The notes below the pieces were generated by a model. The model saw only the letters and a program-made list of their open reading frames with translations, ran no database searches and had not been told where the DNA came from. From Thiohalophilus thiocyanatoxydans (GTDB lineage Bacteria > Pseudomonadota > Gammaproteobacteria > UBA6429 > Thiohalophilaceae), in the NCBI RefSeq assembly GCF_004366735.1, contig NZ_SOQX01000003.1, positions 1 to 64,000 of the forward strand: a stretch of DNA of 64,000 bases. Reading direction: 5' to 3'. Positions 55,607 through 64,000 of the stretch are shown one piece after another. A program made the translations under genes and the position numbers. How positions within the stretch are numbered: position 1 is the first letter of the stretch; each line of letters opens with the position of its first letter.

Positions 55607-57991
55607 TCAGGTGTTTTTTTCCTGCAGGTGCTCGGCCAGATACAGCCAGGTGGGGATGACACTGTCGGGGTTCAGTGAGACGCTGTTGATGCCCTGTTCC
55701 ATCAGCCAGAAGGCCAGATCCGGGTGGTCCGACGGCGCCTGGCCGCAGATGCCGATATATTTGTTTTGCAGTCGACAGGCTTTGATTGCCATGGAAAGCA
55801 GCATTTTGACCGCCTCGTTGCGTTCATCGAACAGTTCGGCAACCAGCTCCGAATCGCGATCCAGTCCCAGTGTCAGCTGGGTCAGATCATTGGAGCCGAT
55901 GGAATAGCCGTCAAAGTATTGGAGAAACTTGTCAGCGAGCAGGGCATTGGAGGGGATCTCGCACATCATAATAATTTTTAGATCATTGACCCCACGCTGC
56001 AATTCATTGTCATGCAGCAGGTTGATAATTTCGTGGGCCTCTTCCACGGTGCGGACAAAAGGAATCATGATCGCCACATTGGTTAGGCCCATTTCGTCGC
56101 GCACTTTCTTCAGAGCGAAACATTCCAGCTCGAAACAGTCCCGGAAAGATTTGGCGATATAGCGTCCGGCGCCACGAAAGCCGATCATCGGATTCTCTTC
56201 ATGGGGCTCATAGGCTTCGCCGCCGATCAGGTTACGATACTCATTGGACTTGAAGTCGGACATGCGCACGATCACCGGCTTGGGCCAGAACGCCGCCGCG
56301 ATGGTGCCGATACCCTCGGCCAGCTTTTCGATAAAGAAACTGACCGGGTCGGGATAGCCGGCCGTCTGGCGGTCGATCTGCTGCTTGATCTCGTCCGGTT
56401 GCTTGTTGTAGTTGAGCAGGGCCTTGGGGTGGACGCCAATCATCCGGTTGATAATGAACTCCAGACGCGCCAGTCCTACCCCGGCACAGGGCAGGTAGCT
56501 GAAATCAAAGGCGCGGTCGGGGGAGCCGACATTGAGCATGATTTTAAACGGCAGCTCGGGCATGCTGTCGAGGCTGACCCGTTTGATCTCAAACGGCTGG
56601 ATGCCTTCATAGATATAACCGGTATCCCCCTCGGCGCAGGAGACGGTGGTCTCCTTGCCGTCGGTGATCGCCTCGGTGGCATCACCGCAACCGACCACCG
56701 CCGGGATACCGAGCTCACGGGCTATGATCGCCGCGTGACAGGTGCGTCCGCCCCGGTTGGTCACAATTGCCGAGGCGCGCTTCATCACCGGTTCCCAGTC
56801 GGGATCGGTCATATCGGTAATCAGCACGTCACCCTGTTGCAGCCGGTCCATCTCCTTGACGTTCATGATGGTGCGCGCCACGCCGCTGCCGATGCGCTGG
56901 CCGATACTGCGCCCGGTGGCCAGCACCTTGCCGTAATCCTCCATTTCGTAGCGCTCCAGCACATTGCGATCGCTGCGGCTTTTCACCGTCTCCGGGCGCG
57001 CCTGTACGATATACAGCTGGCCGTCCAGCCCGTCCCGCGCCCATTCGATATCCATCGGGCGACCGTAATGTTTCTCGATCGTTACGGCCTGACGAGCCAG
57101 TTCCATGGCCTCTTCATCATTAATACAGAACTGGCGCTGCTGTTCCAGCGGCACCTCCTCGGTGCGGGTCGAGCCGGTATAACCGCTATCCTCGCCATAG
57201 ACCATACGGATGGCTTTCTGGCCGAGGTTACGGCGGATGACGGCCTGTTTGTTTTTTTCCAGCATCGGCTTGAAGACGTAGAACTCGTCGGGGTTGACCT
57301 GCCCCTGCACCACGGTCTCGCCCAGGCCGTAGGCGGCGGTGATAAAGACCGCATCCTCGAAGCCCGACTCCGTATCGATGGTGAAGAGGACCCCGCTGGC
57401 GCCGATGTCGCTGCGAATCATTCGCTGTACGCCGGCGGAGAGCGCCACCTGGCGGTGGTCAAACTTGTTATGGACCCGGTAGGTGATGGCCCGATCGTTG
57501 AACAGCGAGGCGAAGACATGCCGGATGGCATCCATCAGGTTGGCTTCACCCTTGATGTTCAGATAGCTTTCCTGCTGGCCGGCGAAAGAGGCTTCGGGCA
57601 GATCTTCCGCGGTGGCGGAGGAGCGCACCGCAAACGAGACCTCCTCGCCGTGATCTTGCTGCAGTTTACTGATCGCCTCGTGCAGCTGCTTTTCCAGCTC
57701 GGGCGGGAAGGGGGTGTCGATGATCCACTGACGGATGCGTTCGCCGCTTTTCGCCAGCGCGACCACATCGTTGGTATCCAGCTGGTCCAGTTCCGCGTAG
57801 ATCCGATCGGCCAGCCCCTCGTATTCCAGAAATTCGCGAAACGCATCGGCCGTGGTGGCGAAACCGCCCGGCACCCGGACGCCGGCATCGCTCAGTTGGT
57901 GAATCATTTCGCCCAGCGAGGCGTTTTTGCCGCCGACCCGGGGAACATCGTCGAGCCGCAGTTCATCGAACCAGATCAGATGTTGTGCCAC
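55607..57991 (-). CDS. ppsA: Phosphoenolpyruvate synthase
   Basis: This 794-residue enzyme makes PEP from pyruvate and ATP (products AMP and phosphate), the first step of gluconeogenesis. It has an N-terminal PEP/pyruvate-binding domain ([12 protein letters not shown]), the swivelling phosphohistidine domain with [15 protein letters not shown], and a C-terminal TIM barrel with [10 protein letters not shown] and ICGQAPSD. Full length. It is divergent from ppsR, its own regulator. Confidence 0.96.
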   Translation of the reverse strand: MAQHLIWFDELRLDDVPRVGGKNASLGEMIHQLSDAGVRVPGGFATTADAFREFLEYEGLADRIYAELDQLDTNDVVALAKSGERIRQWIIDTPFPPELEKQLHEAISKLQQDHGEEVSFAVRSSATAEDLPEASFAGQQESYLNIKGEANLMDAIRHVFASLFNDRAITYRVHNKFDHRQVALSAGVQRMIRSDIGASGVLFTIDTESGFEDAVFITAAYGLGETVVQGQVNPDEFYVFKPMLEKNKQAVIRRNLGQKAIRMVYGEDSGYTGSTRTEEVPLEQQRQFCINDEEAMELARQAVTIEKHYGRPMDIEWARDGLDGQLYIVQARPETVKSRSDRNVLERYEMEDYGKVLATGRSIGQRIGSGVARTIMNVKEMDRLQQGDVLITDMTDPDWEPVMKRASAIVTNRGGRTCHAAIIARELGIPAVVGCGDATEAITDGKETTVSCAEGDTGYIYEGIQPFEIKRVSLDSMPELPFKIMLNVGSPDRAFDFSYLPCAGVGLARLEFIINRMIGVHPKALLNYNKQPDEIKQQIDRQTAGYPDPVSFFIEKLAEGIGTIAAAFWPKPVIVRMSDFKSNEYRNLIGGEAYEPHEENPMIGFRGAGRYIAKSFRDCFELECFALKKVRDEMGLTNVAIMIPFVRTVEEAHEIINLLHDNELQRGVNDLKIIMMCEIPSNALLADKFLQYFDGYSIGSNDLTQLTLGLDRDSELVAELFDERNEAVKMLLSMAIKACRLQNKYIGICGQAPSDHPDLAFWLMEQGINSVSLNPDSVIPTWLYLAEHLQEKNT

Positions 57992-58109
57992 GTTGTTGCC
58001 CCTTGCTTGTCAGGATGATTCATAGCAGAGTGTAACCGGTTATCGGGCAGGTTACAGGCAGGTTTGCCCGCTTTTCAACTATCTATACGATAAATTGGGT
58101 GAAGGCATC

Positions 58110-58934
58110 ATGACCGACAAACGCGCGGTGTTTTTTGTCTCCGACAGTACCGCCATCACGGCGGAGACCCTCGGTCACAGCCTGATGACCCAGTTCGCGG
58201 GGCAGTCGTTTGATTACCGGACCCTGCGTTTCATCGACAGCGAGGAAAAGGCCTGCGAGGCGCGGGACAGAATCAATGCGGCCCATCGCGAGCAGGGGCT
58301 GCGCCCGATCATCTTCAGCACCCTGGTGGTCTCGGCCATCCATGAAATTGTCGCCTCCAGTGAGGGCCTGTTCATCGATTTTATGGACTCGTTCCTGTCG
58401 CCGCTGGAAGAGGAGCTGGGCTCCCGGCGGGTGGCCTCGGTGGGACACACCCACGGGGTGGTCACGCAGGAGCACTATCGTCACCGCATGGATGCGGTCA
58501 ATTTCGCCCTGCAAAATGACGACGGCGGCAGTATCCGACAGTACGAACGGGCGGATCTGATCCTGGTGGGCGTCTCGCGCAGCGGCAAGACCCCGACCAG
58601 CGTGTTTCTGGCGATCCACTACGGGGTGTTTGTGGCCAACTACCCGCTGGTGGACGAGGAGCTGGAGGAGAGTCGGCTACCGGCCGATCTGAAGCCCTGG
58701 CGGGACAAGCTGTTCGGCCTGACCATCCAGCCCGAGCGCCTGCAGCAGATCCGCCAGGAACGCAGCCCCGAGAGCCGTTACGCCGCCCTGCATCAGTGCC
58801 AGTATGAAGTGCGCCAGGTCGAGGCACTGTTTCGTCACAACCGCATCGAGTATCTCGATGTGACCAGCAAATCCATCGAGGAGATTGCCACCTATATCCT
58901 CAAGGCGACCAGCCTGGACCACCGTCGACTTTAG
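58110..58934 (+). CDS. ppsR: PpsR, PEP synthase kinase/pyrophosphorylase
   Basis: This 274-residue DUF299-type protein switches PEP synthase on and off by ADP-dependent phosphorylation and phosphate-dependent dephosphorylation of a threonine. The P-loop is GVSRSGKTPTS (about 156-166), the N-terminus is RAVFFVSDSTAITAE, and SVGHTHGVV lies in between. The ATG at 58110 follows GAAGG; a TTG 15 bases upstream is less likely. It is divergent from ppsA over 118 bases. Confidence 0.94.
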   Translation: MTDKRAVFFVSDSTAITAETLGHSLMTQFAGQSFDYRTLRFIDSEEKACEARDRINAAHREQGLRPIIFSTLVVSAIHEIVASSEGLFIDFMDSFLSPLEEELGSRRVASVGHTHGVVTQEHYRHRMDAVNFALQNDDGGSIRQYERADLILVGVSRSGKTPTSVFLAIHYGVFVANYPLVDEELEESRLPADLKPWRDKLFGLTIQPERLQQIRQERSPESRYAALHQCQYEVRQVEALFRHNRIEYLDVTSKSIEEIATYILKATSLDHRRL

Positions 58935-58957
58935 GCCCTCCGGGCCAGGGCCAGGGC

Positions 58958-59055
58958 CGAGGGACGAGTAACGAGGTACGAGGTGAAAAAGAAGGTGCGT
59001 GGAACGCACCCAACCGCTTTTCCTCGTCACTCGTCCCTCGTCACTCGTCCCTCGC
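58958..59055. repeat. Inverted repeat of the ACGAG class before htpG
   Basis: The left arm (58958-58985) reads CGAGGGACGAGTAACGAGG then TACGAGG. The right arm (59021-59055) has CCTCGTCACTCGTCCCTCGT, then CACTCGTCCCTCG. An inner hairpin GGTGCGT/ACGCACC lies at 58994-59010. A related single arm is at 61151-61182. Confidence 0.6.
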
Positions 59056-59076
59056 CCGAAGGGCGCGGGCGCAGGG

Positions 59077-59103
59077 CTTGAAAAGAGCCCCCCGCGTCCC
59101 CAT
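59077..59103 (+). promoter_or_regulatory. Sigma-32-type heat-shock promoter of htpG
   Basis: CTTGAAA at 59077-59083 and CCCCAT at 59098-59103 are separated by 14 bases, an almost exact RpoH consensus. It is 62 bases before the htpG start. Confidence 0.85.
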
Positions 59104-59165
59104 AACCTTCTACAAATTGTGTCCTTTGATTACAACACGCTTATATATAAAAAGGTGAGAAGAAA

Positions 59166-61058
59166 ATGACTGTCGACGCCCACAAGGAGACACTCAGTTT
59201 CCAGACCGAGGTCAAGCAGCTGCTGCAGCTGATGATCCATTCGCTCTATTCCAACAAGGAGATCTTCCTGCGCGAGCTGATCTCCAACGGTTCCGATGCC
59301 TGCGACAAGCTGCGCTTCGAGGCCCTTTCCGACGATGCCCTCTACGAGGGGGAGACCGATCTCAAGCTGCGGGTCGACTTTGATCCCGAGGCGCGCACCG
59401 TCACCGTCACCGACAACGGAATCGGCATGAACCGCCAGGAAGTGATGGAGAACATCGGTACCATCGCCAGCTCCGGCACGCGCAAGTTTCTCGAAGCCCT
59501 CTCCGAGGACCAGTCGCAAACCGCCCAGTTGATCGGCCAGTTCGGGGTCGGTTTCTACTCCTCGTTTATCGTCGCCGACAAGGTGACCGTGGAGACCCGC
59601 CGCGCCGGCCTGGGGGCCGAGCACGGCGTGCGCTGGGAATCGGCCGGCGAGGGCGAGTACACCCTGGAGACGGTCGAACGGCCGGAGCGGGGCACCTGTG
59701 TCACCCTGCATCTGCGCGAGGACGCCGAGGAGTTTCTGGATGACTTCCGGCTGCGCAATATCATCAAGAAGTACTCCGATCACATCTCCCTGCCGATCCT
59801 GATGATCAAGCGGGACGAGGAGGGCAAGCCCACCGACGAGCTGGAGACCGTCAACAAGGCCTCCGCGCTGTGGACCCGCCCGCGCGATGCGATCAGCGAC
59901 GAGGAGTACACCGAGTTCTATAAACACGTCGCCCACGACTTCGAGGAACCGCTGAGCTGGTTGCACAACAAGGTGGAAGGCACCCAGTCTTATACCACGC
60001 TGTTCTACATACCGAAGCGCGCGCCGTTCGATCTCTACGACCGCGACAAGCGCTACGGCATCAAGCTCTATGTCAAGCGGGTGTTCATTATGGACGACGC
60101 TGAGCAGCTGATGCCCAACTATCTGCGTTTCGTGCGCGGGGTGGTCGACTCGGACGATTTGCCGCTTAACGTCTCGCGCGAGATCCTGCAGCGCAATCGC
60201 CAGATCGACACCATTCGCAACGGCTCGGTGAAGAAGATCCTGGGGCACCTGGAAAAACTGGCCAAAGACGAGCCGGAGAAATACAGCGAGTTCTGGCAGG
60301 CGTTCGGCAATGTGCTCAAGGAAGGTCCGGCCGAAGACTTCGGCAACAAGGAGAAGATCGCCAAACTGTTCCGCTTCGCCTCCACCCATAACGACAGCGA
60401 TGTGCAGAACGTCTCCCTGGACGAGTACATCGAACGCATGCAGGAGAAGCAGGAGAAGATCTACTACATCACCGCCGAAAGCTACGCCGCGGCGAAAAAC
60501 AGTCCCCACCTGGAGCTGTTCCGCAAGAAGGGCATCGAGGTGCTGCTGATGTACGACCGCGTCGACGAGTGGATGATGTCCTTCATGGACGAATACAACG
60601 GCAAACCGTTCGTCTCCGTCGCCAAGGGCGCGCTGGATCTCGGCGATCTGGAAGACAAGGAAGAGAAAGAGAAAGCCGAGCAGGCCGAGAAGGATTACCA
60701 GTCACTGCTGGAGCGGATGCAAAAAGTGCTGGAAGGCAAGGTCAAGGAGGTCAAGGTCTCCCACCGTTTGACCGACTCCCCCTCCTGCCTGGTGGTTTCG
60801 GAAAACGACATGGCCATGAGTATGCAAAAACTGCTCAAGCAGGCCGGGCACAACGTGCCCAACATCGAGCCGGTACTGGAGATCAACCCCGACCACGGCC
60901 TGGTCAAGCGCCTGCAGGATGTGGACGACGACAGCCAGTTCAACGACTGGGCCCTGATCCTCTTCGAACAGGCCATGCTCAGCGAAGGCGGCCAGCTCGA
61001 AGACCCCGTCGCCTACGTCAGCCGCGTCAACCGCATGCTGCAGGAACTCAGCGGCTAA
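59166..61058 (+). CDS. htpG: HtpG, Hsp90 chaperone
   Basis: This 630-residue cytoplasmic dimeric chaperone has an N-terminal GHKL ATPase ([32 protein letters not shown]), a middle domain with [10 protein letters not shown], and a C-terminal dimerisation domain. Usual length for bacterial Hsp90. It follows a near-perfect sigma-32 promoter. AAAAGGTGAGAAGAA precedes the ATG. Confidence 0.97.
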   Translation: MTVDAHKETLSFQTEVKQLLQLMIHSLYSNKEIFLRELISNGSDACDKLRFEALSDDALYEGETDLKLRVDFDPEARTVTVTDNGIGMNRQEVMENIGTIASSGTRKFLEALSEDQSQTAQLIGQFGVGFYSSFIVADKVTVETRRAGLGAEHGVRWESAGEGEYTLETVERPERGTCVTLHLREDAEEFLDDFRLRNIIKKYSDHISLPILMIKRDEEGKPTDELETVNKASALWTRPRDAISDEEYTEFYKHVAHDFEEPLSWLHNKVEGTQSYTTLFYIPKRAPFDLYDRDKRYGIKLYVKRVFIMDDAEQLMPNYLRFVRGVVDSDDLPLNVSREILQRNRQIDTIRNGSVKKILGHLEKLAKDEPEKYSEFWQAFGNVLKEGPAEDFGNKEKIAKLFRFASTHNDSDVQNVSLDEYIERMQEKQEKIYYITAESYAAAKNSPHLELFRKKGIEVLLMYDRVDEWMMSFMDEYNGKPFVSVAKGALDLGDLEDKEEKEKAEQAEKDYQSLLERMQKVLEGKVKEVKVSHRLTDSPSCLVVSENDMAMSMQKLLKQAGHNVPNIEPVLEINPDHGLVKRLQDVDDDSQFNDWALILFEQAMLSEGGQLEDPVAYVSRVNRMLQELSG

Positions 61059-61090
61059 AACTGATCGATCACGGCCAACCCCCACTTGTT

Positions 61091-61111
61091 CCCTCCCCTG
61101 TAAGGGGAGGG
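61091..61111 (+). other. Hairpin after htpG
   Basis: CCCTCCCC pairs with GGGGAGGG over a five-base loop, followed by more G-rich repeats (TAGGGAGGGG). There is no T run. Strings of this sort occur as dispersed repeats in many Proteobacteria. Confidence 0.5.
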
Positions 61112-61193
61112 GTAGGGAGGGGTGATCTCAATTGGCACCAGCAAACCATTTCTCGTCACTCGTACCTGGGCCCTCGTCCCTGCCCGCGGGGCA

Positions 61194-61298
61194 TCAGGCA
61201 ATGATGTTCGATATCACGATGGCCAATACCATAAAACCGAACAACACCAGCACCGTCTTACCCACATTTAATGCGATCCCCTTGTCACCTTCTTGCAT
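61194..61298 (-). CDS. 34-residue single-helix membrane protein
   Basis: A small gene on the minus strand: MQEGDKGIALNVGKTVLVLF, then a hydrophobic run to a TGA at 61194-61196. One membrane helix (about 14-33) follows a short charged cytoplasmic head. Unusually strong Shine-Dalgarno GGAGGAT with a six-base spacing. An FNR-like box with a well-placed -10 lies upstream. Not recognised; by size and shape it could be an accessory subunit of a membrane redox complex. Confidence 0.72.
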   Translation of the reverse strand: MQEGDKGIALNVGKTVLVLFGFMVLAIVISNIIA

Positions 61299-61335
61299 GA
61301 CGCATCCTCCAGTCTTTCTTTTACCAGTTCTGGCA

Positions 61336-61377
61336 AATTTAGCGCGCCTTAACAAAACGGAATTTGATCGAGATCAG
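61336..61377 (-). promoter_or_regulatory. FNR/Anr-type box and -10 of the 34-residue protein gene
   Basis: TTGATCGAGATCAG at 61364-61377 matches TTGATN4ATCAA in nine of ten conserved positions. On the minus strand TAAATT at 61341-61336 could be the -10. The box centre is 32 bases from the -10 centre, as expected for a class II FNR promoter (box near -41.5). Confidence 0.6.
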
Positions 61378-61825
61378 ATCAAATAAAAATAAGAAAATCA
61401 TTTAATACTAATTATTTTACTGAACTTTCCGGAGTTAACGGACACATTAACTTTGACGCTCTGCGTCTCTGCGGTAAATTTTATTTTCAGAAGCAATACA
61501 CCCCGGCATCTTTCAATAGCGCAGCGTTGCTTTTCGTGTGAAGGATCAGGCTAATCAGAAAAGGGGTCGTAGCCTTGTATGCAGATGGTTTAAACCAAGG
61601 GAACAGCTGCTTGCAGGATATCGCCTCTGCTTTGTCTGGACCGCCGCGTTTTCCGGTCGGACGGTAAAGCCTGCGGACACAACTCTGCCGGATCGAATCC
61701 GCTGAACGCCGCACCCCCCCGACAGGGGGGCAGTTTATTCCCGGAAGATTCTACGGCGCCTCGGGAATTGCTACAGATTGTTATATCGGCTTGACCAGAT
61801 ATATGGATAATCATATATTTGAGGT
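61378..61825. other. Intergenic region before arsR
   Basis: No credible gene. A single CGCAGAG-class arm (CTCTGCGTCTCTGCGGTAAA) lies at 61460-61482. The 75-residue open frame on the minus strand has no family features. The last 30 bases carry the arsR operator candidate. Confidence 0.4.
61799..61818. promoter_or_regulatory. Candidate ArsR operator
   Basis: ATATATGGATAATCATATAT just before arsR is a near-palindrome of the AT-rich kind bound by ArsR/SmtB repressors, 7 bases before the start codon. It suggests that arsR and the genes after it are self-repressed until arsenite or a similar ligand appears. Confidence 0.5.
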
Positions 61826-62179
61826 ATGACGGTTGAAGCCGATAGCCTGTTCAGTGCCCTGGCGCACCCTTTGCGTTTGCGCGCCTTGCTGCTCCTGCAG
61901 CAGGAGGGGGAGTTGTGCGTGTGTGAGCTGACCCATGTGCTGGCGGTCTCGCAACCGATGATTTCGCGCCACCTGGCCCAGTTGCGCCAGGCCGGGCTGG
62001 TCAGTGACCGCCGCCAGGGTTTATGGGTCTATTACCGGCTGCACGCGGCACTGCCCGACTGGGCACAACAGGTGCTGGCAATGACCGCCGAGGGGGTAGC
62101 GGGCGAGTCGCCCTATGCCGATGACCGCGCGGCCCTGGTCGCCATGCCCAACCGCCCGGAAGCCAGCTGCTGCGCCTGA
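61826..62179 (+). CDS. ArsR-family metalloregulator
   Basis: This 117-residue winged-helix repressor has the recognition helix VSQPMISRHLAQLRQAGLV. The ligand-site motif ELCVCELT has two cysteines, as in classic arsenite-sensing ArsR. A C-terminal CC pair (EASCCA) may take part. It heads the arsenic cluster. Confidence 0.9.
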   Translation: MTVEADSLFSALAHPLRLRALLLLQQEGELCVCELTHVLAVSQPMISRHLAQLRQAGLVSDRRQGLWVYYRLHAALPDWAQQVLAMTAEGVAGESPYADDRAALVAMPNRPEASCCA

Positions 62180-62244
62180 AGGCGATCCACCAGTGAACCC
62201 CACCCGGGCGCCCCGCGCATAAGACGATCCAAGAGGCCACCGAA

Positions 62245-62667
62245 ATGAATCTACTGTTCCTCTGTACAGGCAATGCGTGCCGTTCACAGATGGCCGAGGG
62301 CTGGGCGAAGCAGCTGGCCCCCGGCGACTGGCGGATCGAATCCGCCGGCATCGAGGCGCATGGCAAAAACCCGCGCGCCATCGCCGTGATGGCCGAGGCG
62401 GGTGTGGATATCTCGCAACAGGAATCGACCCGGCTGACGCCCGAGATGCTGGAACGCGCCGATTACCTGGTGACTGTCTGCGGCCACGCCGACGAACAGT
62501 GTCCGGCGCTGCCGGCCGGCACACGCAAGGCCCACTGGCCGCTGGCGGATCCGGCCCGGGCGAGCGGCAGCGAAGAGGCAGTAATGAATGTGTTTCGTGA
62601 AACCCGCGAGACTATCCGGCATCAGGTCCACGATCTGGTGCAGCGACTCCAGGAGCAAAATCAATGA
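62245..62667 (+). CDS. arsC: Thioredoxin-type arsenate reductase
   Basis: This 140-residue enzyme of the low-molecular-weight phosphatase fold has the P-loop CTGNACRS. The two extra cysteines of the thioredoxin-coupled relay are probably in VTVCGHADEQCPALP. It reduces arsenate to arsenite for export. It overlaps the next gene by 4 bases. Confidence 0.93.
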   Translation: MNLLFLCTGNACRSQMAEGWAKQLAPGDWRIESAGIEAHGKNPRAIAVMAEAGVDISQQESTRLTPEMLERADYLVTVCGHADEQCPALPAGTRKAHWPLADPARASGSEEAVMNVFRETRETIRHQVHDLVQRLQEQNQ

Positions 62668-63611
62668 TAAAGACAGGACTGGCAATCGGACTCATGGTGA
62701 TCAGCGCCCTGGCCTCGGCCATGAGTCTGACGCCGCAACAGGTGGACGAAGGCGTCTACGCCCTGATCGGTCCGACCACGGGGCGCACGCCGGAGAATCT
62801 GGCGCTCAACGCCAACTTCGGTTTCATCGTCACCGGCGAGGGTGTGGCGGTGATCGACAGCGGGGCGTCCAACCGCGGCGCTAAAGTCATCGAAAAGGCG
62901 GTGCGTTCGGTGACCGAAGAGCCGATCCGCTGGGTGATCAATACCGGTTCGCAGGATCATCGCTGGCTGGGTAACGGCTATTTTGCCGACCGCGGGGCGA
63001 CGATCATTGCCCTGCAACGCACGGTCGATACCCAGCGCAATCTCGCGGAACAGCATCAGGCGATGCTGGAGCGTGTTCTTGATAGCCCGATGGCCGATAC
63101 CCGGCCGGAATACGCGGCTGAACCGCTGACCGGTAACAGCGCCGAATTCGAGCTGGGCGGGACGGCCATTGAACTGCACTGGTTTGGCGATGCGCATTTT
63201 CCCGGTGATGTCACGGTCTGGTTGCCCGGGCAGCAGATCCTGTTCAGCGGGGATCTGATCTATGTCGATCGGATGCTGAGTATCCGCCCGGAAAGCCGGG
63301 TCGCCAGCTGGCATCAGGCCTTTAATACGGCAATGGCCAGGTTTGCGCCCAAAGCGATCGTGCCGGGACACGGCAATGTCTGTGATGTCGCCAGGGCGAA
63401 ACGCGATACCGGGGAGTATCTCGCCTGGCTGGTGGATAACATCCGGCCGGCAGCGGAGAACTGGGAAGGCCTCGACGCCACGCTGGCACAGTACGGTGAG
63501 GTGTCGCGCTGGCAGTATTTGAAAAACTACGATCAGTTACACCGCGGCAACGTACACCGCAGTTACGTCCAGTTTGAAAACAACCAGACCGGGGAACTGC
63601 CGGACCCATGA
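62664..63611 (+). CDS. Exported MBL-fold protein with a changed metal motif
   Basis: The 315-residue protein has a signal peptide (about 1-19). Its metallo-beta-lactamase fold recalls the quinoprotein-relay/SoxH-like group. The usual HxHxDH is replaced by TGSQDHRWLGN, so the first two His are missing; DAHFPGD and PGHGNVC carry later ligands. It may be a non-canonical or inactive metalloenzyme. Translation is coupled on both sides: a 4-base overlap with arsC and another with acr3. This suggests a role in the arsenic pathway. Confidence 0.75.
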   Translation: MIKTGLAIGLMVISALASAMSLTPQQVDEGVYALIGPTTGRTPENLALNANFGFIVTGEGVAVIDSGASNRGAKVIEKAVRSVTEEPIRWVINTGSQDHRWLGNGYFADRGATIIALQRTVDTQRNLAEQHQAMLERVLDSPMADTRPEYAAEPLTGNSAEFELGGTAIELHWFGDAHFPGDVTVWLPGQQILFSGDLIYVDRMLSIRPESRVASWHQAFNTAMARFAPKAIVPGHGNVCDVARAKRDTGEYLAWLVDNIRPAAENWEGLDATLAQYGEVSRWQYLKNYDQLHRGNVHRSYVQFENNQTGELPDP

Positions 63612-64000
63612 GCGCACAGTGCGAAACCACCGCGAGAAAGTCCTCCGGTGCCGAAATGGGTTTTTTCGAACGCTATCTGACCGCCTGGGTCTTTTTGTGC
63701 ATTCTCGTCGGCATTGGTCTGGGGCACTTTTTTACCGGCACGTTTCAGGCTATCGGTGCGCTGGAGATCGCCCGGGTCAACCTGCCGGTGGCGGTGCTGG
63801 TGTGGCTGATGATCATTCCCATGTTGCTCAAGGTCGATCTGCGTGCGCTAAAGGGAGTGACACAACATTGGCGTGGCGTGGGGGTGACGCTGTTCGTCAA
63901 CTGGGCGGTTAAACCGTTTTCCATGGCGCTGCTGGCCTGGTTGTTCATCGGCGTACTATTCCGTGACTGGCTGCCGCCGGATCAGATCGACTCCTACATT
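63608..64000 (+). CDS. acr3: ACR3-family arsenite efflux permease (partial, runs off the window)
   Basis: The first 131 residues are present. A polar N-terminus precedes FFERYLTAWVFLCILVGIGLG. Then come EIARVNLPVAVLVWLMIIPM, KVDLRALK and FVNWAVKPFSMALLAW, classic ACR3 motifs of the arsenite exporter. The ATG overlaps the stop of the MBL gene (ATGA). The cysteine of the ACR3 active helix would lie beyond the window. Confidence 0.92.
   Translation, partial: MSAQCETTARKSSGAEMGFFERYLTAWVFLCILVGIGLGHFFTGTFQAIGALEIARVNLPVAVLVWLMIIPMLLKVDLRALKGVTQHWRGVGVTLFVNWAVKPFSMALLAWLFIGVLFRDWLPPDQIDSYI

Noticed and set aside
56201..58018. 605-codon open frame on the plus strand across ppsA
   Set aside because: It is the complement of a canonical ppsA; the translated sequence has no family motif and is a GC-driven shadow.
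61487..61714. 75-residue open frame before arsR
   Set aside because: No ribosome site of note and no recognisable features.

Overview
The window looks like a chromosome segment of a sulfur-oxidising, aerobic or facultative gammaproteobacterium. The case rests on soxB, a tsdB-tsdA thiosulfate dehydrogenase pair, and the BamC, EF-P/EpmA/EpmB, ParE/ParC and dapA-bamC-MBL-purC arrangements typical of Gammaproteobacteria. GC content is fairly high and coding density is good. The lineage (Chromatiales or Ectothiorhodospiraceae-like) is an inference from gene content; no rRNA or tRNA gene was seen.

Layout. 1-570: the end of an IS481-like transposase and three GTAG-type REP pairs. 570-4466: ZIP metal transporter, a SulP permease/universal stress protein operon, and a DksA-type zinc finger protein. 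4782-7379: clpB behind a sigma-32-like promoter. 7578-16184: a SHOCT-like membrane protein, a decayed MsrP-type fragment, soxB, hemH, a D-2-hydroxyacid dehydrogenase, a DUF2914 protein, a small acidic protein and ettA. 16378-23150: an RND adaptor/pump pair, a LysR regulator, an unknown protein and a PerM-family transporter. 23350-26789: PIN-PhoH ATPase, peroxiredoxin and a GalT-type enzyme. 27162-35335: dapA-bamC-MBL-purC, then parE and parC. 35369-42726: a TPR lipoprotein with a class III nucleotide cyclase, an M48 protease, a DUF1015 protein and a FimX-like protein with decayed GGDEF and EAL motifs. 42994-45674: the complete EF-P beta-lysylation set (epmB, efp, epmA). 45923-50379: psd, two copper-delivery proteins, an S24 peptidase without a DNA-binding domain, a Mut7-C RNase-like protein and a PLP aminotransferase. 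50849-55128: tsdB-tsdA-bphO-bphP, four tightly packed genes linking thiosulfate oxidation to a bilin photoreceptor with a diguanylate cyclase output. 55447-58934: ppsA with a small membrane protein and its regulator ppsR. 59166-61058: htpG, again with a sigma-32-like promoter, then a 34-residue membrane protein behind an FNR-like box. 61826-64000: an arsenic cluster (arsR, arsC, an MBL-fold protein, acr3 cut by the window edge).

The most unusual features are the tsdBA-bphO-bphP operon, the FNR-box small protein, and several families of non-coding repeats. One repeat family is a 129-bp element with inverted ends present twice at the same length, with a shorter relative in the tsdB upstream region. 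Another is a large set of intergenic inverted pairs built from short phased units such as CGCAGAG or CACGAAG.
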